Origin: Anomaloglossus baeobatrachus
Lineage: Eukaryota; Chordata; Amphibia; Anura; Aromobatidae
Length of the DNA: 64,000 nucleotides
Direction of reading: 5' to 3'
NCBI RefSeq assembly: GCF_048569485.1
Contig: NC_134353.1
Location: 73,310,908 to 73,374,907, forward strand
This document shows, piece by piece, positions 21,546 to 33,487 of this stretch (within the stretch, counting starts at the first letter, position 1; every line of letters begins with the position of its first letter). The translations under genes were made by a program, and so were the position numbers. The notes under the pieces were generated by a model, which was not told where the DNA came from, did no database searches, and saw only the letters and a list, made by a program, of their open reading frames with translations.

Positions 21546-21707
21546 TCTTAAAGGGGTTGTCTGGTCCAAAATAACAAGTCTGCAGTCCCTCTATGTGTCT
21601 CTCTGACTTGCGGATCCTCACATCTCGTTCACTGTGCACTTTGAGGATTCTACGGTGTCAGAGCCGGGAATGTTGATCCTCCTAGTTTCACATGAATCTC
21701 ATGGATC
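21546..21707. other. possible Kolobok-type MITE end
   Basis: CTTAAAGGGGTTGTCTGG looks like a TTAA target followed by an AGGGG terminus. The other end was not found, and the following LTR may have inserted into it. Confidence 0.3.
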
Positions 21708-22908
21708 TGTGGTGCCACTGAGGCTTAAGTCACCATAGGGTATTGCATCTGACTTAAGGTGCGATACTCATCCCGGGTAAGGAAGAGGTTAACTACTGGT
21801 TTTCACTTACACAACACATACAGCTCAGGTGCTTTTCCACTGAAACTGGGCTAAAGGTGGTCACCATAACAACGGGTTTCTCCCAGCCACCAGTGAGTCA
21901 TCAGGAAGGTGGGGGCAGCACAGGGAAAGTGAGAGAACACAGTTTTTACCTCAGAATAGTCTGAGACTCAGAACAACACGGTCGCTGTGGAGCAAGCTTA
22001 AGAGCTTCCACAGTTAGGACCCGGCAGACTGGAAAGAGCAGGAGACAACAGTGAAGGAGCTGCTGGCTGACCGGTAGCTCCTGTGGGACAAAGGAGAAAT
22101 ACGGTTGCCAAGGGGAGAGCTTCATTGCTCCCTTGGAACCTGCGCTGTTCAGGGTGCAGAGCACTAGGGTGGAACATACTCTACGTTAGACCACCATAAT
22201 CTGCTGGACAGGGGGATTCCACGTCCCTCTGGCCACCACAAGATCCCGGAGCACAGTGGCACATAGGGTTCGGAGTTGTGATTATAGTCAGGCCCCACAG
22301 CGGATTCGCATCACCTGCACACGGGACAGGAGCTTTAACACTACTCAGGGGTCCCCAAGAACTTCAGGTCATGGGCATCCACATTAAAAAGCGCAAGAAG
22401 GAAGGGCCCACAGACTAGCGCACCGGTTCTGACCTTTGACTTACCCAGGATTGGCTGGAGCCCAATTGCAGTGGAGACTGGTGCCTCCGGGCAGCCCACA
22501 AACTGTGAGTAAAAGACCTGGAACCACAATTGCCGTGTCACTCCTTCATTGTCGTCGCTGTCGCCCCCCTGCACTTCGGCACCAACGGCCACTACTACCT
22601 CCATCATCCTTTCTGGGGCCTAGCTTCACCTGCGGGAAGCTGAATTATCCTAGCCGCGACACCATCCACCCCAGAGGACAGTGACCACAGAGGTGGCTAA
22701 TCCCTGGCCACGTACCACAGGTGGCTTCACGAGACAACTTCCATCATCTGCCTCATTTCCCCACCATCATCCTCATCCCATCCTTCAATCCCCTTTTTGG
22801 TGTACACCTTGGGTCTGTGAAGCCGGGCAGGGCCACCTGTGACATCCCAGACATGACATCACTGGCCCGGTGACAAGTATTTCACTCCCTTGCCCCATGG
22901 GTGCTACA
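21708..22908 (+). mobile_element. solo LTR (family 2), copy J
   Basis: TGTGGTGCCACTG...GGGTGCTACA, 1201 bp, flanked by exact GATC (21704-21707 and 22909-22912). It shares the CCACAGGTGGCTTCACGA box and the overall plan of the copies at 28686 and 34678. It shares the GGTGCTACA tip with the LTR at 24620. Confidence 0.8.
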
Positions 22909-22912
22909 GATC

Positions 22913-23569
22913 TCCATAGAAGAGGTGTCACACAGAGGTGTGAAGTTGCCAAATATGGCAGTTTCATCCTTGTGATATATCAGACTGTGATCAGTGATTT
23001 TAAATAAATGATCGCGGATTCGTAGACACCACAACCATTGGACAATAATTCTCATCAGAATTCTCACAGTATTCCGTCTCCTTCCTCTTCCCTTCGGCCG
23101 TGCTCCGCTGTCAGACGTCCCGGCTCGTGTCCGCAGTTTATTTTCCGAGCACATTCTGGCACTCGGTACAAAGTAAAACAAACACAGAGAGCGGACACAT
23201 TGCCACATATTAATCTCTCACGCCGGCGACCTGCTAACGTTTTCTTCCTGCGGTTACTCTTTAACTTTTGTGTTGACTTTTCAGTAACAACCTGCAGAGT
23301 GACAAATCCTTCAGATTCACTTATGTCTCCAGGTCGTGACAGCAAATAGATACTTGACCGTTAATGGGAATTTTGGGGACATTTTTGGTAAAAATAAAGT
23401 TTTGGAAATAAAGGAATATTTTGAATTCCATATTATCTCAGTGTAGTAAATACAATAGCTCTACAGTCGTATCACTATTATAATGGGACCAGAGATTTCA
23501 CTTCTGACACCCACCGGCTTATCCCCCATTACCAGGGTCACAATGGCTGGGTGTCAGTATGGGTAACAC
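22913..23569. other. intergenic stretch, nothing recognised
   Basis: Contains a moderately GC-rich patch (about 23080-23130) with ORFs under 110 residues on both strands. None has family features or splice context that I can support. Confidence 0.3.
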
Positions 23570-23572
23570 TTA

Positions 23573-24143
23573 TGTGGGCTTCACACGGTACGATCTATCG
23601 TGCGATCGCACAAGCGATCGTACCCGCCCACGTCGTTTATGCGTCACGGGCAATTAGTTGCCCGTGGCGTACAAAGTCGTTAAACCGCCGCCACACGTAC
23701 TTACCTGCTGAGCGACGTCGCTGTGGGCGGCGAACATCCACTTCCTGAAGGGGGTAGGACGTTCGGCGTCACAGCGACGTCACACAGCTGCCGGCCAATA
23801 GAAGCGGAGGGGCGGAGATGAGCGAAACGTAAACATCCCGCCCACCTCCTTCCTTCTGCATAGCTGGCGGGAGCCGCGGGACGCAGGTAAGCTGTGTTCA
23901 TCATTCCCGGGGTGTCACATGGAGCGATGTGTGCTGCCCCGGGTACGATGAACAATCGGCGCAAATAAAAATAAGTTACTTTTTAAAAATAAACGATGTG
24001 TCAACGATACACGATTTGCGAATGTTCTGCGTCGCTCGGAGGTGTCACACGGAACGACGTCGTAAACGATGCCGGATGTGCATCACGAAAACCGTGACCC
24101 CGACGACATATCGCACAATAGATCGCCTCATGTGACACCCGCA
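23573..24143. mobile_element. Harbinger-type MITE, TTA target
   Basis: Ends TGTGGGCTTCACACGGTACG and inverted GATCGCCTCATGTGACACCC followed by GCA, with TTA on both sides (23570-23572 and 24144-24146). The internal block GGCCAATAGAAGCGGAGGGG is shared with the MITEs at 11769 and 56657. Confidence 0.75.
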
Positions 24144-24146
24144 TTA

Positions 24147-25941
24147 GGCTATGTGCACACATTGCATTTTTGTATGCTTCTTTTCTGCACATAAAAAGCA
24201 TGTTTGGCAGGAGAAAAACACCAGAAAAAGCCGTGCTTTTTTTATTGCATTTACGCGTTTTTCATGATTTTTTAACTCATGGCGATTGTGGGGGTTCAGG
24301 CTCTGTACCCTGTGATCACTGCGGGATCTCTGGCTGATGTTACAGCCGGGACCCGGCTTTCACTGCCCGGAACGGTGCCTGTGCTGCTTCCAGCAGTTTA
24401 ACCCCCTGAATGCTGAGATCAGTGCGATCGCAACAATCAGGAGGCAGGGAGAGGAATCACTTACCTCTCCCTGGCAATTAGGTCCCTGTAATGTGATCAC
24501 AGGGAACTGATCGCTGCCATGGCAAACCAGAGTCATCACCATGACAACCAAAGGTTACTGAGCTACAGAGAGCCTGTCACATCCATGTTCTATGCATGGC
24601 CTGTGAGGCAAACTACTGATGTGACACCTCAGGGCTACGGGGTACTCGGTCCCTGGCCGTAAATGTACGGGGATACTGTGTCAGGGTTGTGTAACGGTCG
24701 ATGCCTGGTTCCGTGACCCTGGGGGGTCGCTTTTTAAAGGGATTATATACAGGGGAGATGAAAGAGTTTATATCGTGACGCCTCTTGCGGGTTGTGGCTA
24801 GGTAGATGGAGCCGCCGCTGCACAGTCTGTTACCACTGGGGCTGATGGTGATGGCAGCCTGGATGATAGACCCTCCGCAAGTAGGGCCGGGCCCCAGGGA
24901 GTGGATGATGGGATCCGGCGCAGAAAGAAGGGAGACCACACGATGGGGATGCAGTGCAACTTTTGTTTACTCACAGCGGTGTTGAGCTGATACACTGAGG
25001 ATGGCTGGTTTCGACCCACGGTCCCTTTTGTTCCAGTGCCGGTGTAGTAACCTGGTGGCTTCTTTCCCTGGCACCTCTCACTGGTTGGTGGAACCCCGCG
25101 GCTTGGAGCGTCTGGGGGTCCCCTACTGTCTGTTGGCAGTCTCTGGTCAATTCGGCGGGCAGTGTGAACCCTGTAGGGTCGGTGTTCTGTTACGGTCCCT
25201 GGGTCTATCTTTACTGCTGGTGCCCCGGATTCTTAGGACAGTGAGGTTCTTGATGGTCCCCTCACTGTGTAGGTATTTGTCAGGTAGCCTGAAGCGTTCA
25301 CCTGACCTAGGGCCCTGTGCTCCGTCGGTGCTCTGGTTCCAGGGGTACCTGGGTGTACCCTCTCTGGCAACCACTCTCCTTCACCAGCTAGGTCACTGCT
25401 ACACGGCCCCGTCTGGAGACACGCCCGTCCCCTTCAACTGTCACCACCGGACTCACTACTGTCTGTCTGTCCGCTCCCACCGGGTTGTCGTCTTGTGGAC
25501 TTGACTGGCTCAACCCCTGGGTTGCCATCCATTGGGTTCCTGACTAGTCAGTCACCCATGATTGGGAGAGGGAAACTGGGGATGATTATGTGTTTTGGTG
25601 GTACCGGCACTGGTCTTCCAGGTCCCTGGGGGTAGGCCCTGCATCTTTGTCAGTATGCAGTACCTAGTAGTACCCTGATGGGTTTAGGGGTGCTACACTA
25701 ACATAATTCACTGTAGTGATAAAGCTCTGCAGAGGATTATAGAATTTCAGAAAAAAAAACCGCAGAAACAATTGACACGCTGCTTCTTTTTTCAGCAACA
25801 AAATCTGCAAGGAAAAAAGATGCAGCATGTGCACAGCAAGTCAGGATTCTCATAAACTTTGCGGGCATATGTTTTTCTTTGCACTATTGATTAAAATCTG
25901 CAAGGAAAAAAGCATGAAAAAAGCAACGTGCGCGCATAGCC
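24147..25941. mobile_element. Harbinger-type MITE, TTA target, carrying an LTR
   Basis: Ends GGCTATGTGCACACATTGC and inverted GCAACGTGCGCGCATAGCC, flanked by TTA (24144-24146 and 25942-25944). The left TTA is shared with the neighbouring MITE, so one inserted at the edge of the other. The LTR at 24620-25697 lies inside. Confidence 0.7.
24620..25697 (-). mobile_element. solo LTR (family 1 variant), copy D
   Basis: TGTGACACCTCAGGG...GGGTGCTACA, 1078 bp, flanked by CTGA (24616-24619) and CTAA (25698-25701), an imperfect 4-bp duplication that suggests an older insertion. The CGTGACGCCTCTTGCGGG box and GCCGCCGCTGCA place it with the partial copy at 60024. Confidence 0.7.
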
Positions 25942-25944
25942 TTA

Positions 25945-26960
25945 CAATAAATCTATACAACTCACAGTGATATTTGATATATAGCAGAGCTGAATCTGTC
26001 CTCCAATGACATTCATCATGATTTTAGGATTTGTCATTGGTTACTTTCCATAGAAGTAATTCATCTCTGGTTTCATAATATTGAAAAATAAGTGATAATA
26101 ACCCCTTTCGCTGGTGATTTTCTGTTTTTGCATTTCCCTTTTTTCCTCCAACTCTTCCGAGAGTCGTAACTTATTGATTTTTTTTCATGGGCTTTTTTTT
26201 TTTTGCAGGACGAGTTGTACTTTTGAATGACATCATTCACTTCACCATATAATATATTGCAAAGCAAGAAACTAATTCCAAGTTCTTTAATATGTTAAAA
26301 AACCACCCAATTCCGACATTGATTTTTCAGTTATGGTTTTACTCCTGACAATATGTTTCTCTAGATATGTAAAATGAAAAAAAAATTGGTTTGTGATCTT
26401 GTTTTTTTGGCATTGCGACATTACATTTCTTTCTGTACAATTTGTGACCACTGTTTTTACACTTTTTGGGACACCTGTGACAACTAACAAATGGAAATTC
26501 TGCCATTTCAATTTATTTTATTTGCTTTTAAGGCGTTTACCATACGGGTTAATAATTTTTAAAATTTCGTTATTTCATAAGCTTGAGTTTTATAGATGCG
26601 ACGTTTATATATACATATTTTATTATTATTTATTTTTAAACTGCCAAAAGTGAGGTGATTCAAGTTTTAAGATTTTTATTGAAACTTTTTTTTCTACATA
26701 ATGTTTTTTTTTTATTTCTTTATTTTTAAACTGACAAAAGGAGTGGTTCAAGTTTTTACAGTTTTATTTTATTATTTTTTTTAGTTGCCATAGAGATTGA
26801 TAGCAACATTTTAGGGGTTATAGGGGAGTGATTGGTGCTAGTTCTGGTTTTGGAGGTCGGGTGTAGAACAGAGCAGCCACTCTTCGCGTGTGGAGTAGAA
26901 TTGCTCCATACACGACTTGTGAATTACTTGTACTTAATATGTCAAGAAGGGTTTAAGAGT
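25945..26960. other. AT-rich intergenic stretch, nothing recognised
   Basis: Very AT-rich with many T runs. I see no gene and no clear element boundary. Confidence 0.35.
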
Positions 26961-26962
26961 AT

Positions 26963-26967
<5 letters not shown>

Positions 26968-27061
<94 letters not shown>
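26968..27061. repeat. (TA)n microsatellite
   Basis: About 90 bp of TA/AT dinucleotides with a few ACATAT interruptions. Confidence 0.95.
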
Positions 27062-27414
27062 TGCATATGTGATAGATAGAAGTGAGCAGTCAGGATTGGC
27101 GCCACTGATCTAATCTCACGCTATATGGACGACTACTCTATTGATATTGGGGGTCTCAGCATTCCGATAAAAACTTCTGCTTTTATTTAAAGAAACAATT
27201 ACACCTTCAACCAAACAGAACATAGTGCATGAAATAACATTCATGTTTGCGCATCTGAGTAAAGCAAAAGCGTTACACTTACCTGCAGTCCTATGTAAAA
27301 CCACAGCATATAATGTTGTAACAAACCCAAATCCGCTACATCTGACAATCTCAGCACTGCTGCATCTGTAGCTAAAGCTGCGGTTCAGTGTAATATAGAA
27401 GGAATATGTCTTAC

Positions 27415-27600
27415 CTCTGCAGTTTTGTTCTTGCTCTCGCACTGACAGGCACGGTGCTGTGCACAGGACTGCAGGAACTGCCTCTGATACAACCCTTCCT
27501 GTCTGACCTCTTTACCTTTCCTGTTGACTGAACTACCCAGCGCTCAGCTCGGACTCTCTGAACTAACAACGAGTTGACCATTAACAATTTCTCCCGATGA
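27415..27600 (-). other. possible untranslated first exon (weak)
   Basis: The minus strand reads CAAAACTGCAGAG followed by GTAAGACATA, a good splice donor at 27414. The upstream sequence (to about 27600) is GC-balanced and not recognisably repetitive. Together with the leftward exon at 16895-17204 it could be the 5' exon of one minus-strand gene. There is no coding evidence. The rest of 27062-27765 shows nothing else. Confidence 0.2.
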
Positions 27601-27768
27601 CCACGGCGTTTACCCAATATTGCATTATTACAACTCCCAGCTTACACAAGCTCTGGGCAAGAATTGGGCTCAAACGCTGTTTGGACAAAAGTATTGGGAC
27701 ACCTCCATATGACACCTGCAGGGGCGGACACTGAGGGCAAATAGCTCCTGGGCCACACTCGTCTCTTA

Positions 27769-28385
27769 GGCCTCTTTCACACATCCGTGAAAAACCATGC
27801 ATGTTTTTCACGGACGTGTCAAAGGTGCGTTTTGCCCTCCGTGAGCCGTGTTTATGGCACACGTGTGTTCTCCGTGTTTTATCCATGATAACACACGGAG
27901 AACGGGAACTTTCTGCTCACCTGTCCCTGGCGTCGCTGTCCGTGGTGCTGATCTTCGGTCTCCGGTCCTGCGGACTCCCCGCTGCTGCTGCTTCCGGCCG
28001 CATTGAAGTGAATATGTGATGAGCATAATGAGCGGCGGTCGGAAGCAAGTGACAGCAGCGGCAGAGACAGCAGGGCTGGAGAAGGTGAGTAAAGTTTTTT
28101 GTTTTTTTTCAAACACGTGTGTTTTCTCTGGCGTGTGTCACACAGAGCACCTCGGTGTGGTCCGTTTGCGTTCCGTGTGACACCCGTGATGCCGGAGAAA
28201 AACGGACATGTTGATGTGTGGAGCACACGGACACACGTATGCTCCACACGTTCACACGGTCCATGGCAGAACACGCACGTGAGCGCAGACCCATTGATTT
28301 TAATGGGTCTACGTGTGCCCGTGTCTCTGGTACGTGAGGAAACGGACCAAACACGTACCGGAGACATGGACGTGTGAAAGAGGCC
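27769..28385. mobile_element. Harbinger-type MITE, TTA target, GGCCTCTTTCACAC family
   Basis: Ends GGCCTCTTTCACACATCCGT and inverted GGACGTGTGAAAGAGGCC, flanked by exact TTA (27766-27768 and 28386-28388). It is the best-preserved copy of the family also seen at 16273 and 19371. Its TIR resembles the GGCTACTTTCACACATCAG end of the autonomous Harbinger at 61016. Confidence 0.8.
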
Positions 28386-28685
28386 TTAAAGAGTTTTTCC
28401 ATTTTACTTTTTTATGCCCATAGGTTTTCCCAAAGAAAAATATAATATCAGAGTTGCTCTTCCAGCGCTGCATCTCCACCTCTGTTCTTGTTTCTTTTTA
28501 CAGCGGTGATGACACAACTTCAACATATGTGACCACTTCAGCCAATCACTGGAGTCAGCAACTTTTGCTGTCTAATGGCATGACTGCTGAGACCAGCGAT
28601 TGGCTGCAGTGGTCAAGTATGTTACAGTCATAACGTCACTGTGGCCTGTATAAAGAGTGGAGTGGCAGTGGAGAGACATCGCTGG

Positions 28686-29586
28686 TGTGGCGCCCCTGCG
28701 ACTTCAGGCGCCACAGGGTTCTGCACCCGAGGTGCAGTATTCATCTTGCATACAGAGGAGATCGTCGCCGGTAATCACCACAAACACACTCATCCAACAC
28801 AAAACACGGGAGCTCTTCCACTGGGACTGGGCTAGGGTAGGAGCTGGGGTGGCCATCATGAGGTATGGGACCTTTTGCACACCTGGAGGGAAAGTGAGGA
28901 GCCATCTCACACAGCAGTTAGTTAGCTCCGGGCACAGCAAGCGCCAGGTCGGATGCAAAGACAGATAAGCAAAGACACGGACAGTTCGAGGTCCGTGGTC
29001 TGGAGCTGGAAGCACGACCCGGGTTCTTAGGAAAGAAGGGGGATCCCAGGGTTTGTGGGATGTGCAGAAGGCGCTCGTGACCCTTTCCACGGCCCAGGAG
29101 CTGGGGTGGAGGGAATCTGTCAAAAAGTGATGCACAGAAGGAAACACTGGCCTCGAACTCCGAAGTATCCAGGATCGGTTGGAGCCCATCACAGCGTAGC
29201 GTGGTGATCCAACGGCGGTGTGCTTCCAGTGAGTAAAAGAACTTGAACTGCTTCCTCTGTGTCGTACCATCATTGCTGGCGCTCACATATTCGCGCCCCT
29301 TTGCCATAGACGACTACTACCACCATCATCCTCCCCAGGGCCTGAGCTCTGCCTGTGGAGAGCTGTACCATCTGAACTGCGTTATCATCCACCCCGGAGT
29401 CCCACAGCGGCGGCTAATACTGGCTGCACACCACAGGTGGCTTCACGAACAACTACTCCCCTCATCCCCATACCCCAGCTTTATCGACGCAGCCGGGGTC
29501 ACGGAACCGGGCAAGGCCATCGCGGCGACCCAGGAGAAGAACCGCGGCCCGATGACGGGTACCCCCAAGACCCCGTGAGCGTGACA
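28686..29586 (+). mobile_element. solo LTR (family 2), copy K
   Basis: TGTGGCGCCCC...GAGCGTGACA, 901 bp, with flanks CTGG (28682-28685) and CTGA (29587-29590), an imperfect 4-bp duplication. It shares GGCGCCACAGGGT, GCAGTATTCATCT and the GGTGGCTTCACGAAC box with the copy at 34678. Confidence 0.7.
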
Positions 29587-30232
29587 CTGAACCTATGGAT
29601 AAGGAGCGGCTCTGATAATATTATAGTTTAACCTGGCACAAGCTAATGGGCATGAAGGGATTTTTATTTTTTTTTAAGTAACACCCGAAGTCCCATGAGC
29701 AATCAGAGTCTCCTTAGTGAAGGACTGTGGTGCCCATGTGGCATGGGGCCAGCACATTCCTTCAACTACTTGGCCAACCCTATCGTTATATATGGCCTGT
29801 ATACGCCTCCGAAAAAAAAAATAACTTCATATGCTGTAGCTGTTTGAGACCCTTATTTTGAGACTAAAGGCCGCTTTACACGCTACGATTTATCTGACGA
29901 TCTCAGAAACGATGTGACACGCCCAGATCGTTGGTACGATTTGCCGAGATCGCACATAGGTCGTTTATTAGCGGTCACATGTAAACATCTCACCAATGAC
30001 ACAACAGCAATCAGCGATATATTGTTTGACCAAGGCGGTCATTTGGATGATCCAAACGACAAACAATATTTTGAAACTGAACGACGTGTCAACGATCAAC
30101 GATTTTCATCCTATTTGCGATCATTCGGAGTCGCTCGTAGGTGTTGCGAATGACGTTGCGAATGATGCCGGATGTGCGTCACGGAAACCATGACCCCGAC
30201 GACATATCGTCAGATAAATCGTAGCGTGTAAC

Positions 30233-31375
30233 TGTAACGCCCCGCGCTCGGCTGCAGCCGAGCCGCTCGGATCCGGGCTCGTTGGTGGGTGGCTCGAGCG
30301 CCTCCGGACCCGGGGTCACGTCGCTCTGAAAGGGTGCTGGCGCTACTTTAGGGGTGATAGGTAGGTGTATGGCCGGAGCCGTGTTTAAGTTCCTGACACC
30401 ACCCACGGGATGTGGTGAAGGTGTAGACACCACCGCTGCAGTTACGGGACACCCGGGGGAGATGGTTATGCAGCAAGATGTTAACCCCTCCATGGGCAGG
30501 GATGATGGCCCCGGGACCCGTTGGGGAGAGCTGGGCGGTGCAGGGCGGTGCGCGGCCGGATGGCACTGTCGTACTCACTGTTATTGACACACACAAGTCT
30601 CTGGTAAACAAAGTTGATGGTGGTCGGTGCCCGCAGCCGGCTGCGTCTGGTCCCCCACCCAGTTCGGTAGTCTTTGCCTTTGTCCTGCACCGTGTAGTGT
30701 ATGTGTAGACTGCCTGCGCTTCAGCGACAGGAGTCCGCTCCCCGGCTGTATGTATGTCGGGAACTCCCATTTGCCTGCAGACGCTGGCCCGTGGGATCCC
30801 TCTGCCTGTGCGGTGGCTTTCTATCCCCCTCAGTGGGCTGTTGTCTTCAGTTAGGACTTGGGTGGGAAACGACCTATAGTCCAGACCGCAATCAGTGAAT
30901 TAACTCAGTCCAGTGGATTCTGGACCTCGTTTCAGGGTCTGAGTACCCCCCTGTGTGCTCCGGTTTCCAGTCGGTTCCCCGGATCGGTACCGGCGGGCCA
31001 CTACCCTGTCCCGGTCCACCACAGTTCCACCGAGCCGTCTTCCCGGCTCCTGCAGGCTAGGCCACCTTCTGCCTCCTAGCCAAGTTGTGCGGGCTACGAC
31101 CCTCACACCTGTCAGTCTGACACAGGCCTGTACCACAGGCCTCACCTCCTTCCTCCTCAACACTACAAACTGAACTGACTGTTTTCCTGCCTCAGGCCCT
31201 CTGAACTCCTTGGTGGGCATGCCAACCGCCTGGCTCTGCCCCCCTGGGGGGTGTCCATTAAGCCATGAGGGAGGTGACTAGGTTTTATGTGGTTTGGCTG
31301 GTGTTACTTTGTGTGGTGAGACTGGTGTTGTGCGGGGCGCTATCTGTGACTACCTGGCTAGTCCAGGGCGTCACA
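30233..31375 (-). repeat. 3' LTR of the 30-34 kb element (family 1)
   Basis: Plus-strand limits TGTAACGCC and GGGCGTCACA, 1143 bp. In the minus sense it follows the purine tract directly. It matches the partner LTR at 33488-34608 and the solo LTRs of the family. Confidence 0.85.
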
Positions 31376-31388
31376 CTCCCCCTCGGTT
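31376..31388 (-). promoter_or_regulatory. polypurine tract
   Basis: The minus strand reads ACCGAGGGGGAG immediately before the TGTGACGCC start of the downstream LTR. Its position and composition fit the second-strand primer of LTR elements and fix the element's orientation. Confidence 0.7.
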
Positions 31389-31995
31389 AACTATAGACTG
31401 TCCGCGGGCTGTCCGACCACCACCGTTTATTTTTCTGAACTGAAAAAGATAAAAACAGTGAACAAGTATACTAACATATTTACAATCATGAAGGTTTCTG
31501 TTTCTTCCTTTGACGGGAGGCATTTGGCTTAAACGTTGCAAACATGTAAAAACATTTTTATTAAACCGGGAACGGGACGGGACCGGGTCCTTTCAGTTGC
31601 CCACCCAAACAAACCTGAACCTTGATGCTGTCTCTAAAAACAGGTCAGCACCCCTTTTCCCCAGACCACGAATCGGGTTCGGGTCCGGGTGTTGCCCAAA
31701 TGGGCCGGGTACAAAGTTCCATACCCGGCAGTCTCTCAGAGGCCCCACGTCCAGGGGACCCCTGACCGGTTTGCATGGTGACGGGACCTCGGCCTCCTCT
31801 GCCGCAGGCCGTTCCTCCAACCAGCCTTCCCGGGGGTTGCAGGACCTGAAAGGGTGGTCCGGGATTATTTACAAAGCCCAAAAGTTAATGGGTGGCCTGC
31901 AAGTTCTCAGCCATGTTCATATAACTGGGTAAATAATGTGAACATCAACAAAGTCCCAACGGGGACGGGCAGTATGGTAGCCGGGAACCGCTACC

Positions 31996-32364
31996 TTAAC
32001 ACTCCTCTTCATCGGTACTGTATGGCAGGGGAGGGGACTGGGTACTGCGGCTCACCCTCCTCTTCACATTAAGAGCGAACCAGCCCCTCTCCCCGCAATG
32101 CCGGGTGTAGCTCACCAGCTCTCCGTGCTCCAGATCACGGTCCGGGTGACCTATGGGCAGGTGCGGGGACACGTCCCTGCGGGACACAAACACTTCCGCC
32201 TCCAGGCCGGGCTCATATATAAACCACCATCCTCGGTTGGGGTCAAATTGACGGACTTGGCCTTCGTAGGTCGGGCCCCGTACCCGATAGGTAGCGTTGC
32301 GGAGATTGTCCTTCTCCCGGATCGTCCGGGCCAGCACCTCCGCCTTCCGCTGCTCTCGTGCCAT
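31996..32364 (-). CDS. cold-shock-domain-like ORF inside the LTR element
   Basis: 122 residues. After a charged start (MAREQRKAEVLARTIREKD) comes a region laid out like a cold-shock domain: YEGQVRQFDPNRGWWFIY (first strands, with the NRGWWFI segment where the KGYGFI RNA-binding motif sits), then EAEVFVSRRDV (where DVFVH sits), a loop with HPDRDLEHGELVSYT, and GERGWFALNVKRR at the end. Canonical cold-shock domains bind single-stranded RNA or DNA through the aromatic residues of these two motifs. Here the FI and VFV cores are kept, while the F..H pattern is altered. A short acidic tail (STDEEEC) follows. The role in the element is unknown. RNA binding or packaging is a guess. It is part of a fossil LTR element and may not be expressed. 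Confidence 0.6.
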   Translation of the reverse strand: MAREQRKAEVLARTIREKDNLRNATYRVRGPTYEGQVRQFDPNRGWWFIYEPGLEAEVFVSRRDVSPHLPIGHPDRDLEHGELVSYTRHCGERGWFALNVKRRVSRSTQSPPLPYSTDEEEC

Positions 32365-32548
32365 GATCTCGCGGCCCAGCTGGCGCTGCTGCCACTCCCA
32401 ATATAGAGCGTCTGCCTGCTCCCTTTGCGCGGGGGTCGGGCCCAGCCGGAGCTACCCCGTGCCGGCTACGACCGGCACCTTCTGGACTGGGGAACTCCGC
32501 TGTGACATGGCCTGCTGTGCTGCCTTGCAGTGGCAACCCTGAGACCCC

Positions 32549-33313
32549 TCAGCCGAGGCTGGGTTTGTGGGAGCGGCCAGCTTTACCTGCCGGGCCCTCT
32601 TCCGGTCTGCATCCACCTCCATCTTGGCCGGGCGGACTGCCGGGGCCTGGATCTCTTTGGGCACGGCCACTTCCGGGACTGATGGGTCCACACCGGGAAT
32701 GGGCATCTTCCAGGGGTGAATCTTCCACGGGAGTGGGATGGGCGCTGACTGGGTGACTGGCCGTCCTCGGGCTGCTTCCACGGGTGGGTCCTCGCGGGAG
32801 GATTGTACGGGCTCCACTGCCGGTGTCGGAGGCAGCGGTGTCAGCCGGTACGGGCGGTGAGGGAGGCAACATAGATGGCAGGGACAGACCGGGTCCCTCA
32901 GCCGCGTCGGCCGGTCCCTCGGGGACACAGGGGCATGGGTTGCTTACCCGCTCCTGCAAAATTGCCTCAACTTGACGTACCCGCATGGCCGAAGCTATCT
33001 CCTCCATCTCGGCAACCCACCGCTCCATCAGGAAGCGCACCTGGGCCTGCAGACGGCGGCACATCAATGTCGTCCGGGCTTCCACCCACGCCGGGCGCGG
33101 GCTCCGGTGCTGCGGGCTTGCGGGACGGGTCAGCCATTGCGCCTTCACGGGGTCCAGGAACCAGAAGTGTGGCAGGGTCATGGAGTCCCTGCCCTTTTTC
33201 AGCTCGGTCACATGTCGCCGAATCTTCACCCGCCCCCCCCCCCCTTGGTCTTTTCGCGGCACTCCCTTTTTCTGCTGGGCAATTTCGCTTTCCGACCGCG
33301 CGCTTTGCTGCAC
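32549..33313 (-). CDS. Gag-like or unknown ORF inside the LTR element
   Basis: 254 residues on the minus strand, the first long frame after the primer-site candidate and therefore in the position of gag. The N-terminal part is basic (SEIAQQKKGVPRKDQGGGG). It then has LPHFWFLDPVKAQWLTRPAS and a helical stretch (RRLQAQVRFLMERWVAEMEE IASAMRVRQVEAILQ) that could be a coiled coil, and a long Pro/Gly/Ser-rich tail. I see no zinc knuckle and no protease or polymerase motif. The Gag label rests on position only. Confidence 0.4.
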   Translation of the reverse strand: MQQSARSESEIAQQKKGVPRKDQGGGGRVKIRRHVTELKKGRDSMTLPHFWFLDPVKAQWLTRPASPQHRSPRPAWVEARTTLMCRRLQAQVRFLMERWVAEMEEIASAMRVRQVEAILQERVSNPCPCVPEGPADAAEGPGLSLPSMLPPSPPVPADTAASDTGSGARTILPRGPTRGSSPRTASHPVSAHPTPVEDSPLEDAHSRCGPISPGSGRAQRDPGPGSPPGQDGGGCRPEEGPAGKAGRSHKPSLG

Positions 33314-33458
33314 GGCCGTGTTCCCAGGGGACGGGGCTTCGGCTTTTCGCGCCCTTTCTGCGGGGAAGACGACTCTGGCGGGAGTCTTTGCGCCAAAAGA
33401 TGGCGGATTCTGACTTCACTTCAAGGCGCACTTCACTAGGTAAGTGAATAGGTAAGTA

Positions 33459-33475
33459 TCCTGTTTGTGACGCCA
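33459..33475 (-). promoter_or_regulatory. candidate primer-binding site
   Basis: The minus strand reads TGGCGTCACAAACAGGA, starting 12 bases after the end of the upstream LTR. A TGG start at this place fits the complement of a tRNA 3' CCA end. The same TGGCGTCACGAAC core occurs inside the LTR (33645-33660). Confidence 0.5.
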
Positions 33476-33487
33476 GAAGAGTTGATG

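Noticed and set aside
32549-33447. Plus-strand ORFs of 150-190 codons opposite the Gag-like ORF
   Set aside because: The orientation of the element, set by the purine tract and primer site, is minus. The plus frames are Pro/Arg-rich shadows.
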